A stretch of DNA of 64,000 bases from Parietaria judaica (GCA_954871525.1 OX940871.1:18165086-18229085), one strand, 5' to 3'. Positions 1-9,787 are shown, numbered from the stretch's first letter. Translations and numbers: made by a program. The notes: a model not told the origin generated them from the letters alone.

Positions 1-5
1 CCCCT
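1..5 (+). rRNA. 5S rRNA gene, 3' tail only (window edge)
   Basis: The window opens with the last five nucleotides (CCCCT) of a 5S gene whose body lies to the left. The usual CCC plus T-run follows directly. Confidence 0.85.
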
Positions 6-141
6 CCCTTTTTGCCCGAATTTTATTTTTACGCCCGTACCAAATTTAAAGTTCTTACGGTTATTTTTTTTTGTTTAGAAAATAAAATAAGATTAGAATT
101 TACGTGAAAGTTATTTATTTTTCACTTCCCTAGTGCGGCGT

Positions 142-175
142 TTTCTTTGGCGTGAAAAGAAAGGGTAGTTTTACC
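142..175. repeat. Two small hairpin-forming repeats in the spacer
   Basis: TTTCTTT (142-148) and AAAGAAA (156-162) are reverse complements around GGCGTGA. Directly after, GGTA-GTTT-TACC (164-175) is a 4-bp stem with a 4-nt loop. The pair recurs in the other units. Variants with AAAGTGTAG or AAAGGATAG alter the second stem; copies 94, 97 and 101 lack AA in the preceding A-rich arm. Confidence 0.55.
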
Positions 176-182
176 ACAAAAT

Positions 183-216
183 CGGCGAAAGAGTGTACAT
201 AGATATCATTTCGCCG
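183..216. repeat. 8-bp inverted repeat flanking the TATA-like box
   Basis: CGGCGAAA (183-190) and TTTCGCCG (209-216) are perfect reverse complements with an 18-nt interval holding the TATA-like box and the GATATC palindrome. In most copies the left arm is CGGCGGAA, leaving one G.T mismatch. The right arm overlaps the GC element of the promoter. A function is inference only; array homogeneity makes its presence in all copies weak evidence of selection. Confidence 0.7.
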
Positions 217-227
217 CACATGTTGAC
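200..227 (+). promoter_or_regulatory. 5S upstream promoter elements (copy 1, representative)
   Basis: TAGATATC begins at -28, GC sits at -12/-11 and C at -1 relative to the first gene base. This is the arrangement described for plant 5S genes, where the TATA-like box, the GC dinucleotide and the -1 C support start-site selection by Pol III. The block is present at the same spacing in nearly every copy. Exceptions are copy 11 (2-nt deletion just 3' of the box), copies 28, 33, 38, 44 and 161 (C-21A, making TATAAT), copies 160, 162 and 164 (G-6A), copies 140 and 143 (C-9A), copy 102 (T-4C), copy 107 (T-17A) and copy 178 (G-3C). Confidence 0.85.
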
Positions 228-276
228 GGGTGCGATCAAACCAGCACTAATGCACCGGATCCCATCAGAACTTCGA

Positions 277-291
277 AGTTAAGCGTGCTTG
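277..291 (+). promoter_or_regulatory. Box A of the 5S internal control region (copy 1)
   Basis: AGTTAAGCGTGCTTG, gene positions 50-64, corresponds to box A of the Pol III type 1 internal promoter. It is almost invariant across the array. I see changes only in copy 138 (T62A), copy 177 (A50T) and copy 133, where all but the first four bases are deleted. Confidence 0.85.
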
Positions 292-293
292 GG

Positions 294-299
294 CGAGAG
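294..299 (+). promoter_or_regulatory. Intermediate element of the 5S internal promoter (copy 1)
   Basis: CGAGAG at gene positions 67-72. G72A occurs in copies 2, 5 and 11; G68A in copy 135; C67A in copy 186. Confidence 0.8.
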
Positions 300-306
300 T
301 AGTACT

Positions 307-324
307 AGGATGGGTGACCTCCTG
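307..324 (+). promoter_or_regulatory. Box C of the 5S internal promoter (copy 1)
   Basis: AGGATGGGTGACCTCCTG at gene positions 80-97, the main TFIIIA contact region. Recurrent changes are A80T (copies 114, 120, 122), G82T (12 copies), T88A (157, 178) and A90T (169, 182). Confidence 0.8.
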
Positions 325-350
325 GGAAGTCCTCGTGTTGCACCCCTCCC

Positions 351-355
351 TTTTT
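351..355 (+). terminator. Pol III T-run terminator (copy 1, representative)
   Basis: TTTTT begins 4 nt after the last gene base, the typical Pol III termination signal. The same run follows nearly every copy. It is TTTTTT after copies 15 and 185, broken to TTTGTG after copy 37 and to ATTTTG after copy 98. T-runs further into the spacer could act as fail-safe terminators. Confidence 0.85.
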
Positions 356-568
356 GCCCGAATTTTATTTTTACGCCCGTACCAAATTTAATGTTCTTAC
401 GGTTATTATTTTTGTTTAGAAAATAAAATAAGATTAGAATTTACGTGAAAGTAATTTATTTTTCACTTCCCTAGTGCGGCGTTTTCTTTGGCGTGAAAAG
501 AAAGGGTAGTTTTACCACAAAATCGGCGGAAGAGTGTACATAGATATCATTTCGCCGCACATGTTGAC

Positions 569-688
569 GGGTGCGATCATACCAGCACTAATGCACCGGA
601 TCCCATCAGAACTCCGAAGTTAAGCGTGCTTGGGCGAGAATAGTACTAGGATGGGTGACCTCCTGGGAAGTCCTCGTGTTGCACCCCT
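569..688 (+). rRNA. 5S rRNA gene, copy 2
   Basis: 341 bp after the previous start. Carries G72A in the intermediate element. The spacer before it has the private AAATTTAATG form; both marks recur in copies 5 and 11. Confidence 0.97.
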
Positions 689-909
689 CCCTTTTTGTCC
701 GAATTTTATTTTTACGCCCGTACCAAATTTAAAGTTCTTACGGTTATTTTTTTTGTTTAGAAAATAAAATAAGATTAGAATTTACGTGAAAGTAATTTAT
801 TTTTCACTTCCCTAGTGCGGCGTTTTCTTTGGCGTGAAAAGAAAGTGTAGTTTTACCACAAAATCGGCGGAAGAGTGTACATAGATATCATTTCGCCGCA
901 CATGTTGAC

Positions 910-1029
910 TGGTGCGATCATACAAGCACTAATGCACCGGATCCCATCAGAACTCCGAAGTTAAGCGTGCTTGGGCGAGAGTAGTACTAGGATGGGTGAC
1001 CTCCTGGGAAGTCCTCGTGTTGCACCCCT
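910..1029 (+). rRNA. 5S rRNA gene, copy 3
   Basis: 341 bp spacing. G1T replaces the initiating purine and removes the G1-C118 pair; C15A is also present. Same haplotype as copy 6. Confidence 0.96.
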
Positions 1030-1250
1030 CCCTTTTTGCCCGAATTTTATTTTTACGCCCGTACCAAATTTAAAGTTCTTACGGTTATTTTTTTTGTTTA
1101 GAAAATAAAATAAGATTAGAATTTACGTGAAAGTTATTTATTTTTCACTTCCCTAGTGCGGCGTTTTCTTTGGCGTGAAAAGAAAGGGTAGTTTTACCAC
1201 AAAATCGGCGGAAGAGTGTACATAGATATCATTTCGCCGCACATGTTGAC

Positions 1251-1370
1251 GGGTGCGATCATACCAGCACTAATGCACCGGATCCCATCAGAACTCCGAA
1301 GTTAAGCGTGCTTGGGCGAGAGTAGTACTAGGATGGGTGACCTCCTGGGAAGTCCTCGTGTTGCACCCCT
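1251..1370 (+). rRNA. 5S rRNA gene, copy 4
   Basis: 341 bp spacing. Matches the array consensus at all 120 positions. Confidence 0.98.
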
Positions 1371-1591
1371 CCCTTTTTGCCCGAATTTTATTTTTACGCC
1401 CGTACCAAATTTAATGTTCTTACGGTTATTATTTTTGTTTAGAAAATAAAATAAGATTAGAATTTACGTGAAAGTAATTTATTTTTCACTTCCCTAGTGC
1501 GGCGTTTTCTTTGGCGTGAAAAGAAAGGGTAGTTTTACCACAAAATCGGCGGAAGAGTGTACATAGATATCATTTCGCCGCACATGTTGAC

Positions 1592-1711
1592 GGGTGCGAT
1601 CATACCAGCACTAATGCACCGGATCCCATCAGAACTCCGAAGTTAAGCGTGCTTGGGCGAGAATAGTACTAGGATGGGTGACCTCCTGGGAAGTCCTCGT
1701 GTTGCACCCCT
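1592..1711 (+). rRNA. 5S rRNA gene, copy 5
   Basis: 341 bp spacing. G72A, duplicate of copy 2 including its AAATTTAATG spacer. Confidence 0.97.
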
Positions 1712-1932
1712 CCCTTTTTGTCCGAATTTTATTTTTACGCCCGTACCAAATTTAAAGTTCTTACGGTTATTTTTTTTGTTTAGAAAATAAAATAAGATTA
1801 GAATTTACGTGAAAGTAATTTATTTTTCACTTCCCTAGTGCGGCGTTTTCTTTGGCGTGAAAAGAAAGTGTAGTTTTACCACAAAATCGGCGGAAGAGTG
1901 TACATAGATATCATTTCGCCGCACATGTTGAC

Positions 1933-2052
1933 TGGTGCGATCATACAAGCACTAATGCACCGGATCCCATCAGAACTCCGAAGTTAAGCGTGCTTGGGCG
2001 AGAGTAGTACTAGGATGGGTGACCTCCTGGGAAGTCCTCGTGTTGCACCCCT
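1933..2052 (+). rRNA. 5S rRNA gene, copy 6
   Basis: 341 bp spacing. G1T and C15A, duplicate of copy 3. Confidence 0.96.
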
Positions 2053-2273
2053 CCCTTTTTGCCCGAATTTTATTTTTACGCCCGTACCAAATTTAAAGTT
2101 CTTACGGTTATTTTTTTTGTTTAGAAAATAAAATAAGATTAGAATTTACGTGAAAGTTATTTATTTTTCACTTCCCTAGTGCGGCGTTTTCTTTGGCGTG
2201 AAAAGAAAGGGTAGTTTTACCACAAAATCGGCGGAAGAGTGTACATAGATATCATTTCGCCGCACATGTTGAC

Positions 2274-2393
2274 GGGTGCGATCATACCAGCACTAATGCA
2301 CCGGATCCCATCAGAACTCCGAAGTTAAGCGTGCTTGGGCGAGAGTAGTACTAGGATGGGTGACCTCCTGGGAAGTCCTCGTGTTGCACCCCT
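2274..2393 (+). rRNA. 5S rRNA gene, copy 7
   Basis: 341 bp spacing. Consensus gene body. Confidence 0.98.
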
Positions 2394-2614
2394 CCCTTTT
2401 TGCCCGAATTTTATTTTTACGCCCGTACCAAATTTAAAGTTCTTACGGTTATTTTTTTTGTTTTGAAAATAAAATAAGATTAGAATTTACGTGAAAGTTA
2501 TTTATTTTTCACTTCCCTAGTGCGGCGTTTTCTTTGGCGTGAAAAGAAAGGGTAGTTTTACCACAAAATCGGCAGAAGAGTGTACATAGATATCATTTCG
2601 CCGCACATGTTGAC

Positions 2615-2734
2615 GGGTGCGATCATACCAGCACTAATGCACCGGATCCCATCAGAACTCCGAAGTTAAGCGTGCTTGGGCGAGAGTAGTACTAGGATGG
2701 GTGACCTCCTGGGAAGTCCTCGTGTTGCACCCCT
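2615..2734 (+). rRNA. 5S rRNA gene, copy 8
   Basis: 341 bp spacing. Consensus gene; its spacer has TTTTGAAAAT instead of TTTAGAAAAT and CGGCAGAAG, weakening the TATA-flanking repeat. Confidence 0.98.
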
Positions 2735-2955
2735 CCCTTTTTGTCCGAATTTTATTTTTACGCCCGTACCAAATTTAAAGTTCTTACGGTTATTTTTTTT
2801 GTTTAGAAAATAAAATAAGATTAGAATTTACGTCAAAGTTATTTATTTTTCACTTCCCTAGTGCGGCGTTTTCTTTGGCGTGAAAAGAAAGGGTAGTTTT
2901 ACCACAAAATCGGCGGAAGAGTGTACATAGATATCATTTCGCCGCACATGTTGAC

Positions 2956-3075
2956 GGGTGCGATCATACCAGCACTAATGCACCGGATCCCATCAGAACT
3001 CCGAAGTTAAGCGTGCTTGGGCGAGAGTAGTACTAGGATGGGTGACCTCCTGGGAAGTCTTCGTGTTGCACCCCT
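2956..3075 (+). rRNA. 5S rRNA gene, copy 9
   Basis: 341 bp spacing. C105T; the upstream spacer has CGTCAAAG. Confidence 0.97.
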
Positions 3076-3297
3076 CCCTTTTTGCCCGAATTTTATTTTT
3101 ACGCCCGTACCAAATTTAAAGTTCTTACGGTTATTTTTTTTTGTTTAGAAAATAAAATAAGATTAGAATTTACGTGAAAGTTATTTATTTTTCACTTCCC
3201 TAGTGCGGCGTTTTCTTTGGCGTGAAAAGAAAGGGTAGTTTTACCACAAAATCGGCGAAAGAGTGTACATAGATATCATTTCGCCGCACATGTTGAC

Positions 3298-3417
3298 GGG
3301 TGCGATCAAACCAGCACTAATGCACCGGATCCCATCAGAACTCCGAAGTTAAGCGTGCTTGGGCGAGAGTAGTACTAGGACGTGTGACCTCCTGGGAAGT
3401 CCTCGTGTTGCACCCCT
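3298..3417 (+). rRNA. 5S rRNA gene, copy 10
   Basis: 342 bp spacing. T12A as in copy 1, plus T84C and G86T inside box C; G86T removes the G86-C92 pair of helix IV. Possibly impaired. Confidence 0.95.
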
Positions 3418-3636
3418 CCCTTTTTGCCCGAATTTTATTTTTACGCCCGTACCAAATTTAATGTTCTTACGGTTATTATTTTTGTTTAGAAAATAAAATA
3501 AGATTAGAATTTACGTGAAAGTAATTTATTTTTCACTTCCCTAGTGCGGCGTTTTCTTTGGCGTGAAAAGAAAGGGTAGTTTTACCACAAAATCGGCGGA
3601 AGAGTGTACATAGATATCATCGCCGCACATGTTGAC

Positions 3637-3756
3637 GGGTGCGATCATACCAGCACTAATGCACCGGATCCCATCAGAACTCCGAAGTTAAGCGTGCTTG
3701 GGCGAGAATAGTACTAGGATGGGTGACCTCCTGGGAAGTCCTCGTGTTGCACCCCT
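3637..3756 (+). rRNA. 5S rRNA gene, copy 11
   Basis: 339 bp spacing. G72A. Two T residues are missing between the TATA-like box and the GC element, moving the box to -26. Confidence 0.95.
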
Positions 3757-3977
3757 CCCTTTTTGTCCGAATTTTATTTTTACGCCCGTACCAAATTTAA
3801 AGTTCTTACGGTTATTTTTTTTGTTTAGAAAATAAAATAAGATTATAATTTACGTGAAAGTTATTTATTTTTCACTTCCCTAGTGCGGCGTTTTCTTTGG
3901 CGTGAAAAGAAAGTGTAGTTTTACCACAAAATCGGCGGAAGAGTGTACATAGATATCATTTCGCCGCACATGTTGAC

Positions 3978-4097
3978 GGGTGCGATCATACCAGCACTAA
4001 TGCACCGGATCCCATCAGAACTCCGAAGTTAAGCGTGCTTGGGCGAGAGTAGTACTAGGATGGGTGACCTCCTGGGAAGTCCTCGTGTTGCACCCCT
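3978..4097 (+). rRNA. 5S rRNA gene, copy 12
   Basis: 341 bp spacing. Consensus gene; spacer has GATTATAATT and the AAAGTGTAG form. Confidence 0.98.
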
Positions 4098-4318
4098 CCC
4101 TTTTTGCCCGAATTTTATTTTTACGCCCGTACCAAATTTAAAGTTCTTACGGTTATTTTTTTTGTTTAGAAAATAAAATAAGATTAGAATTTACGTGAAA
4201 GTAATTTATTTTTCACTTCCCTAGTGCGGCGTTTTCTTTGGCGTGAAAAGAAAGGGTAGTTTTACCACAAAATCGGCGGAAGAGTGTACATAGATATCAT
4301 TTCGCCGCACATGTTGAC

Positions 4319-4438
4319 GGGTGCGATCATACCAGCACTAATGCACCGGATCCCATCAGAACTCCGAAGTTAAGCGTGCTTGGGCGAGAGTAGTACTAGG
4401 ATGGGTGACCTCTTGGGAAGTCCTCGTGTTGCACCCCT
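4319..4438 (+). rRNA. 5S rRNA gene, copy 13
   Basis: 341 bp spacing. C95T, turning the G81-C95 pair of helix IV into G.U. Confidence 0.97.
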
Positions 4439-4660
4439 CCCTTTTTGCCCGAATTTTATTTTTACGCCCGTACCAAATTTAAAGTTCTTACGGTTATTAT
4501 TTTTTGTTTAGAAAATAAAATAAGATTAGAATTTACGTGAAAGTTATTTATTTTTCACGACCCTAGTGCGGCGTTTTCTTTGGCGTGAAAAGAAAGGGTA
4601 GTTTTACCACAAAATCGGCGGAAGAGTGTACATAGATATCATTTCGCCGCACATGTTGAC

Positions 4661-4780
4661 GGGTGCGATCATACCAGCACTAATGCACCGGATCCCATCA
4701 GAACTCCGAAGTTAAGCGTGCTTGGGCGAGAGTAGTACTAGGATGGGTGACCTCCTGGGAAGTCCTCGTGTTGCACCCCT
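4661..4780 (+). rRNA. 5S rRNA gene, copy 14
   Basis: 342 bp spacing. Consensus gene; first copy with the CACGACCC spacer marker. Confidence 0.98.
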
Positions 4781-5001
4781 CCCTTTTTGCCCGAATTTTA
4801 TTTTTACGCCCGTACCAAATTTAAAGTTCTTACGGTTATTATTTTTGTTTAGAAAATAAAATAAGATTAGAATTTACGTGAAAGTTATTTATTTTTCACT
4901 TCCCTAGTGCGGCGTTTTCTTTGGCGTGAAAAGAAAGGGTAGTTTTACCACAAAATCGGCGGAAGAGTGTACATAGATATCATTTCGCCGCACATGTTGA
5001 C

Positions 5002-5121
5002 GGGTGCGATCATACCAGCACTAATGCACCGGATCCCATCAGAACTCCGAAGTTAAGCGTGCTTGGGCGAGAGTAGTACTAGGATGGGTGACCTCCTGGG
5101 AAGTCCTCGTGTTGCACCCCT
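5002..5121 (+). rRNA. 5S rRNA gene, copy 15
   Basis: 341 bp spacing. Consensus gene; terminator lengthened to six T by a C-to-T change. Confidence 0.98.
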
Positions 5122-5342
5122 CCTTTTTTGCCCGAATTTTATTTTTACGCCCGTACCAAATTTAAAGTTCTTACGGTTATTATTTTTGTTTAGAAAATAA
5201 AATAAGATTAGAATTTACGTGAAAGTAATTTATTTTTCACTTCCCTAGTGCGGCGTTTTCTTTGGCGTGAAAAGAAAGGGTAGTTTTACCACAAAATCGG
5301 CGGAAGAGTGTACATAGATATCATTTCGCCGCACATGTTGAC

Positions 5343-5462
5343 GGGTGCGATCATACCAGCACTAATGCACCGGATCCCATCAGAACTCCGAAGTTAAGCG
5401 TGCTTGGGCGAGAGTAGTACTAGGATGGGTGACCTCCTGGGAAGTCCTCGTGTTGCACCCCT
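5343..5462 (+). rRNA. 5S rRNA gene, copy 16
   Basis: 341 bp spacing. Consensus gene body. Confidence 0.98.
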
Positions 5463-5684
5463 CCCTTTTTGCCCGAATTTTATTTTTACGCCCGTACCAA
5501 ATTTAAAGTTCTTACGGTTATTTTTTTTTGTTTAGAAAATAAAATAAGATTAGAATTTACGTGAAAGTTATTTATTTTTCACGACCCTTGTGCGGCGTTT
5601 TCTTTGGCGTGAAAAGAAAGGGTAGTTTTACCACAAAATCGGCGGAAGAGTGTACATAGATATCATTTCGCCGCACATGTTGAC

Positions 5685-5804
5685 TGGTGCGATCATACCA
5701 GCACTAATGCACCGGATCCCATCAGAACTCCGAAGTTAAGCGTGCTTGGGCGAGAGTAGTACTAGGATGGGTGACCTCCTGGGAAGTCCTCGTGTTGCAC
5801 CCCT
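5685..5804 (+). rRNA. 5S rRNA gene, copy 17
   Basis: 342 bp spacing. G1T; the spacer has CACGACCCTTG. Confidence 0.96.
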
Positions 5805-6025
5805 CCCTTTTTGCCCGAATTTTATTTTTACGCCCGTACCAAATTTAAAGTTCTTACGGTTATTTTTTTTGTTTAGAAAATAAAATAAGATTAGAATTTA
5901 CGTGAAAGTTATTTATTTTTCACTTCCCTAGTGCGGCGTTTTCTTTGGCGTGAAAAGAAAGGGTAGTTTTACCACAAAATCGGCGGAAGAGTGTACATAG
6001 ATATCATTTCGCCGCACATGTTGAC

Positions 6026-6145
6026 GGGTGCGATCATACCAGCACTAATGCACTGGATCCCATCAGAACTCCGAAGTTAAGCGTGCTTGGGCGAGAGTAG
6101 TACTAGGATGGGTGACCTCCTGGGAAGTCCTCGTGTTGCACCCCT
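6026..6145 (+). rRNA. 5S rRNA gene, copy 18
   Basis: 341 bp spacing. C29T, leaving U29.G48 in helix III. Confidence 0.97.
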
Positions 6146-6366
6146 CCCTTTTTGCCCGAATTTTATTTTTACGCCCGTACCAAATTTAAAGTTCTTACGG
6201 TTATTATTTTTGTTTAGAAAATAAAATAAGATTAGAATTTACGTGAAAGTAATTTATTTTTCACTTCCCTAGTGCGGCGTTTTCTTTGGCGTGAAAAGAA
6301 AGGGTAGTTTTACCACAAAATCGGCGGAAGAGTGTACATAGATATCATTTCGCCGCACATGTTGAC

Positions 6367-6486
6367 GGGTGCGATCATACCAGCACTAATGCACCGGATC
6401 CCATCAGAACTCCGAAGTTAAGCGTGCTTGGGCGAGAGTAGTACTAGGATGGGTGACCTCCTGGGAAGTCCTCGTGTTGCACCCCT
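6367..6486 (+). rRNA. 5S rRNA gene, copy 19
   Basis: 341 bp spacing. Consensus gene body. Confidence 0.98.
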
Positions 6487-6707
6487 CCCTTTTTGCCCGA
6501 ATTTTATTTTTACGCCCGTACCAAATTTAAAGTTCTTACGGTTATTATTTTTGTTTAGAAAATAAAATAAGATTAGAATTTACGTGAAAGTAATTTATTT
6601 TTCACTTCCCTAGTGCGGCGTTTTCTTTGGCGTGAAAAGAAAGGGTAGTTTTACCACAAAATCGGCGGAAGAGTGTACATAGATATCATTTCGCCGCACA
6701 TGTTGAC

Positions 6708-6827
6708 GGGTGCGATCATACCAGCACTAATGCACCGGATCCCATCAGAACTCCGAAGTTAAGCGTGCTTGGGCGAGAGTAGTACTAGGATGGGTGACCT
6801 CCTTGGAAGTCCTCGTGTTACACCCCT
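6708..6827 (+). rRNA. 5S rRNA gene, copy 20
   Basis: 341 bp spacing. G97T and G113A; G113A removes the C6-G113 pair of helix I. Confidence 0.96.
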
Positions 6828-7050
6828 CCCTTTTTGTCCGAATTTTATTTTTACGCCCGTACCAAATTTAAAGTTCTTACGGTTATTTTTTTTTTGTTTA
6901 GAAAATAAAATAAGATTAGAATTTACGTGAAAGTTATTTATTTTTCACTTCCCTAGTGCGGCGTTTTCTTTGGCGTGAAAAGAAAGGGTAGTTTTACCAC
7001 AAAATCGGCGAAAGAGTGTACATAGATATCATTTCGCCGCACATGTTGAC

Positions 7051-7170
7051 TGGTGCGATCATACCAGCACTAATGCACCGGATCCCATCAGAACTCCGAA
7101 GTTAAGCGTGCTTGGGCGAGAGTAGTACTAGGATGGGTGACCTCCTGGGAAGTCCTCGTGTTGCACCCCT
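7051..7170 (+). rRNA. 5S rRNA gene, copy 21
   Basis: 343 bp spacing. G1T, with the TGTCCG, T9, CGGCGAAAG spacer that accompanies G1T in this part of the array. Confidence 0.96.
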
Positions 7171-7391
7171 CCCTTTTTGCCCGAATTTTATTTTTACGCC
7201 CGTACCAAATTTAAAGTTCTTACGGTTATTATTTTTGTTTAGAAAATAAAATAAGATTAGAATTTACGTGAAAGTAATTTATTTTTCACTTCCCTAGTGC
7301 GGCGTTTTCTTTGGCGTGAAAAGAAAGGGTAGTTTTACCACAAAATCGGCGGAAGAGTGTACATAGATATCATTTCGCCGCACATGTTGAC

Positions 7392-7511
7392 GGGTGCGAT
7401 CATACAAGCACTAATGCACCGGATCCCATCAGAACTCCGAAGTTAAGCGTGCTTGGGCGAGAGTAGTACTAGGATGGGTGACCTCCTGGGAAGTCCTCGT
7501 GTTGCACCCCT
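7392..7511 (+). rRNA. 5S rRNA gene, copy 22
   Basis: 341 bp spacing. C15A. Confidence 0.97.
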
Positions 7512-7734
7512 CCCTTTTTGTCCGAATTTTATTTTTACGCCCGTACCAAATTTAAAGTTCTTACGGTTATTTTTTTTTTGTTTAGAAAATAAAATAAGAT
7601 TAGAATTTACGTGAAAGTTATTTATTTTTCACTTCCCTAGTGCGGCGTTTTCTTTGGCGTGAAAAGAAAGGGTAGTTTTACCACAAAATCGGCGAAAGAG
7701 TGTACATAGATATCATTTCGCCGCACATGTTGAC

Positions 7735-7854
7735 TGGTGCGATCATACCAGCACTAATGCACCGGATCCCATCAGAACTCCGAAGTTAAGCGTGCTTGGG
7801 CGAGAGTAGTACTAGGATGGGTGACCTCCTGGGAAGTCCTCGTGTTGCACCCCT
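7735..7854 (+). rRNA. 5S rRNA gene, copy 23
   Basis: 343 bp spacing. G1T, same unit type as copy 21. Confidence 0.96.
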
Positions 7855-8076
7855 CCCTTTTTGCCCGAATTTTATTTTTACGCCCGTACCAAATTTAAAG
7901 TTCTTACGGTTATTTTTTTTTGTTTAGAAAATAAAATAAGATTAGAATTTACGTGAAATTTATTTATTTTTCACTTCCCTAGTGCGGCGTTTTCTTTGGC
8001 GTGAAAAGAAAGGGTAGTTTTACCACAAAATCGGCGGAAGAGTGTACATAGATATCATTTCGCCGCACATGTTGAC

Positions 8077-8196
8077 GGGTGCGATCATACCAGCACTAAT
8101 GCACCGGATCCCATCAGAACTCCGAAGTTAAGCGTGCTTGGGCGAGAGTAGTACTAGGATGGGTGACCTCCTGGGAAGTCCTCGTGTTGCACCCCT
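8077..8196 (+). rRNA. 5S rRNA gene, copy 24
   Basis: 342 bp spacing. Consensus gene; spacer has GTGAAATTTA. Confidence 0.98.
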
Positions 8197-8417
8197 CCCT
8201 TTTTGCCCGAATTTTATTTTTACGCCCGTACCAAATTTAAAGTTCTTACGGTTATTATTTTTGTTTAGAAAATAAAATAAGATTAGAATTTACGTGAAAG
8301 TAATTTATTTTTCACTTCCCTAGTGCGGCGTTTTCTTTGGCGTGAAAAGAAAGGGTAGTTTTACCACAAAATCGGCGGAAGAGTGTACATAGATATCATT
8401 TCGCCGCACATGTTGAC

Positions 8418-8537
8418 GGGTGCGATCATACCAGCACTAATGCACCGGATCCCATCAGAACTCCGAAGTTAAGCGTGCTTGGGCGAGAGTAGTACTAGGA
8501 TGGGTGACCTCCTGGGAAGTCCTCGTGTTGCACCCCT
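8418..8537 (+). rRNA. 5S rRNA gene, copy 25
   Basis: 341 bp spacing. Consensus gene body. Confidence 0.98.
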
Positions 8538-8760
8538 CCCTTTTTGTCCGAATTTTATTTTTACGCCCGTACCAAATTTAAAGTTCTTACGGTTATTTTT
8601 TTTTTGTTTAGAAAATAAAATAAGATTAGAATTTACGTGAAAGTTATTTATTTTTCACTTCCCTAGTGCGGCGTTTTCTTTGGCGTGAAAAGAAAGGGTA
8701 GTTTTACCACAAAATCGGCGAAAGAGTGTACATAGATATCATTTCGCCGCACATGTTGAC

Positions 8761-8880
8761 TGGTGCGATCATACCAGCACTAATGCACCGGATCCCATCA
8801 GAACTCCGAAGTTAAGCGTGCTTGGGCGAGAGTAGTACTAGGATGGGTGACCTCCTGGGAAGTCCTCGTGTTGCACCCCT
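8761..8880 (+). rRNA. 5S rRNA gene, copy 26
   Basis: 343 bp spacing. G1T with the TGTCCG/CGGCGAAAG spacer. Confidence 0.96.
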
Positions 8881-9102
8881 CCCTTTTTGCCCGAATTTTA
8901 TTTTTACGCCCGTACCAAATTTAAAGTTCTTACGGTTATTTTTTTTTGTTTAGAAAATAAAATAAGATTAGAATTTACGTGAAAGTTATTTATTTTTCAC
9001 TTCCCTAGTGCGGCGTTTTCTTTGGCGTGAAAAGAAAGGGTAGTTTTACCACAAAATCGGCGAAAGAGTGTACATAGATATCATTTCGCCGCACATGTTG
9101 AC

Positions 9103-9222
9103 TGGTGCGATCATACCAGCACTAATGCACCGGATCCCATCAGAACTCCGAAGTTAAGCGTGCTTGGGCGAGAGTAGTACTAGGATGGGTGACCTCCTGG
9201 GAAGTCCTCGTGTTGCACCCCT
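9103..9222 (+). rRNA. 5S rRNA gene, copy 27
   Basis: 342 bp spacing. G1T, here with TGCCCG spacer start but still CGGCGAAAG, so a recombinant of the two spacer types. Confidence 0.96.
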
Positions 9223-9444
9223 CCCTTTTTGCCCGAATTTTATTTTTACGCCCGTACCAAATTTAAAGTTCTTACGGTTATTTTTTTTTGTTTAGAAAAT
9301 AAAATAAGATTAGAATTTACGTGAAAGTTATTTATTTTTCACTTCCCTAGTGCGGCGTTTTCTTTGGCGTGAAAAGAAAGGGTAGTTTTACCACAAAATC
9401 GGCGGAAGAGTGTACATAGATATAATTTCGCCGCACATGTTGAC

Positions 9445-9564
9445 GGGTGCGATCATACAAGCACTAATGCACCGGATCCCATCAGAACTCCGAAGTTAAG
9501 CGTGCTTGGGCGAGAGTAGTACTAGGATGGGTGACCTCCTGGGAAGTCCTCGTGTTGCACCCCT
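9445..9564 (+). rRNA. 5S rRNA gene, copy 28
   Basis: 342 bp spacing. C15A; first copy with the C-21A change that makes the promoter box GATATAAT. Confidence 0.97.
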
Positions 9565-9787
9565 CCCTTTTTGTCCGAATTTTATTTTTACGCCCGTACC
9601 AAATTTAAAGTTCTTACGGTTATTTTTTTTTTGTTTAGAAAATAAAATAAGATTAGAATTTACGTGAAAGTTATTTATTTTTCACTTCCTTAGTGCGGCG
9701 TTTTCTTTGGCGTGAAAAGAAAGGGTAGTTTTACCACAAAATCGGCGAAAGAGTGTACATAGATATCATTTCGCCGCACATGTTGAC

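Larger units (their letters stand above)
133..219. repeat. GTGCGGCG / CGCCGCAC distal inverted repeat
   Basis: GTGCGGCG at 133-140 is the exact reverse complement of CGCCGCAC at 212-219. The right arm shares CGCCG with the right arm of the TATA-flanking repeat, so the two pairings would exclude each other. Present throughout the array. Confidence 0.65.
6..227 (+). other. 5S intergenic spacer (reference example)
   Basis: A representative non-transcribed spacer of 222 bp. In order it holds the Pol III terminator T-run, an AT-rich stretch with TTTTATTTTT and a second T-run, AAAATAAAATAAGATTAG, a GTGAAA/TTTCAC inverted repeat, the GTGCGGCG element, two small hairpin-forming repeats, and the promoter-proximal CGGCGAAA...TTTCGCCG pair around the TATA-like box. 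No open reading frame or other gene is supported. The same layout recurs before every copy. Confidence 0.9.
228..347 (+). rRNA. 5S rRNA gene, copy 1 (reference description)
   Basis: Encodes the 120-nt 5S rRNA of the cytosolic large ribosomal subunit, transcribed by RNA polymerase III with TFIIIA binding inside the gene. The 5' GGGTGCGA pairs with 3' TTGCACCC to form helix I. Internal promoter elements lie at 50-64 (box A), 67-72 (IE) and about 80-97 (box C), and a T-run follows 3 nt after the 3' end. The start is set by the C at -1 and the TATA-like box at -28, and by identity to known plant 5S rRNA. This copy differs from the array consensus by T12A and C46T; C46T turns the G31-C46 pair of helix III into G.U and should be tolerated. 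Its spacer carries CGGCGAAAG. Confidence 0.98.
348..1370 (+). repeat. Trimer higher-order repeat, first copy (1,023 bp)
   Basis: Holds units 2-4. The same three units, with G72A, then G1T plus C15A, then a consensus gene, recur immediately downstream at 1371-2393. I see no difference between the two. Part of the same block recurs once more around copies 10-11. Confidence 0.85.
1371..2393 (+). repeat. Trimer higher-order repeat, second copy (1,023 bp)
   Basis: Units 5-7, a direct tandem repeat of 348-1370 with the same variants in the same order and the same T-run lengths. Confidence 0.85.

Noticed and set aside
40..95. AT-rich stretch TTTTATTTTT...AAAATAAAATAA as a replication origin or matrix attachment site
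   Set aside because: AT-richness alone is not evidence; no defined origin motif is recognisable in a plant sequence.
228..347. tRNA-type A and B boxes inside the gene
   Set aside because: The internal promoter matches the 5S type (box A, intermediate element, box C) and no cloverleaf can be drawn.
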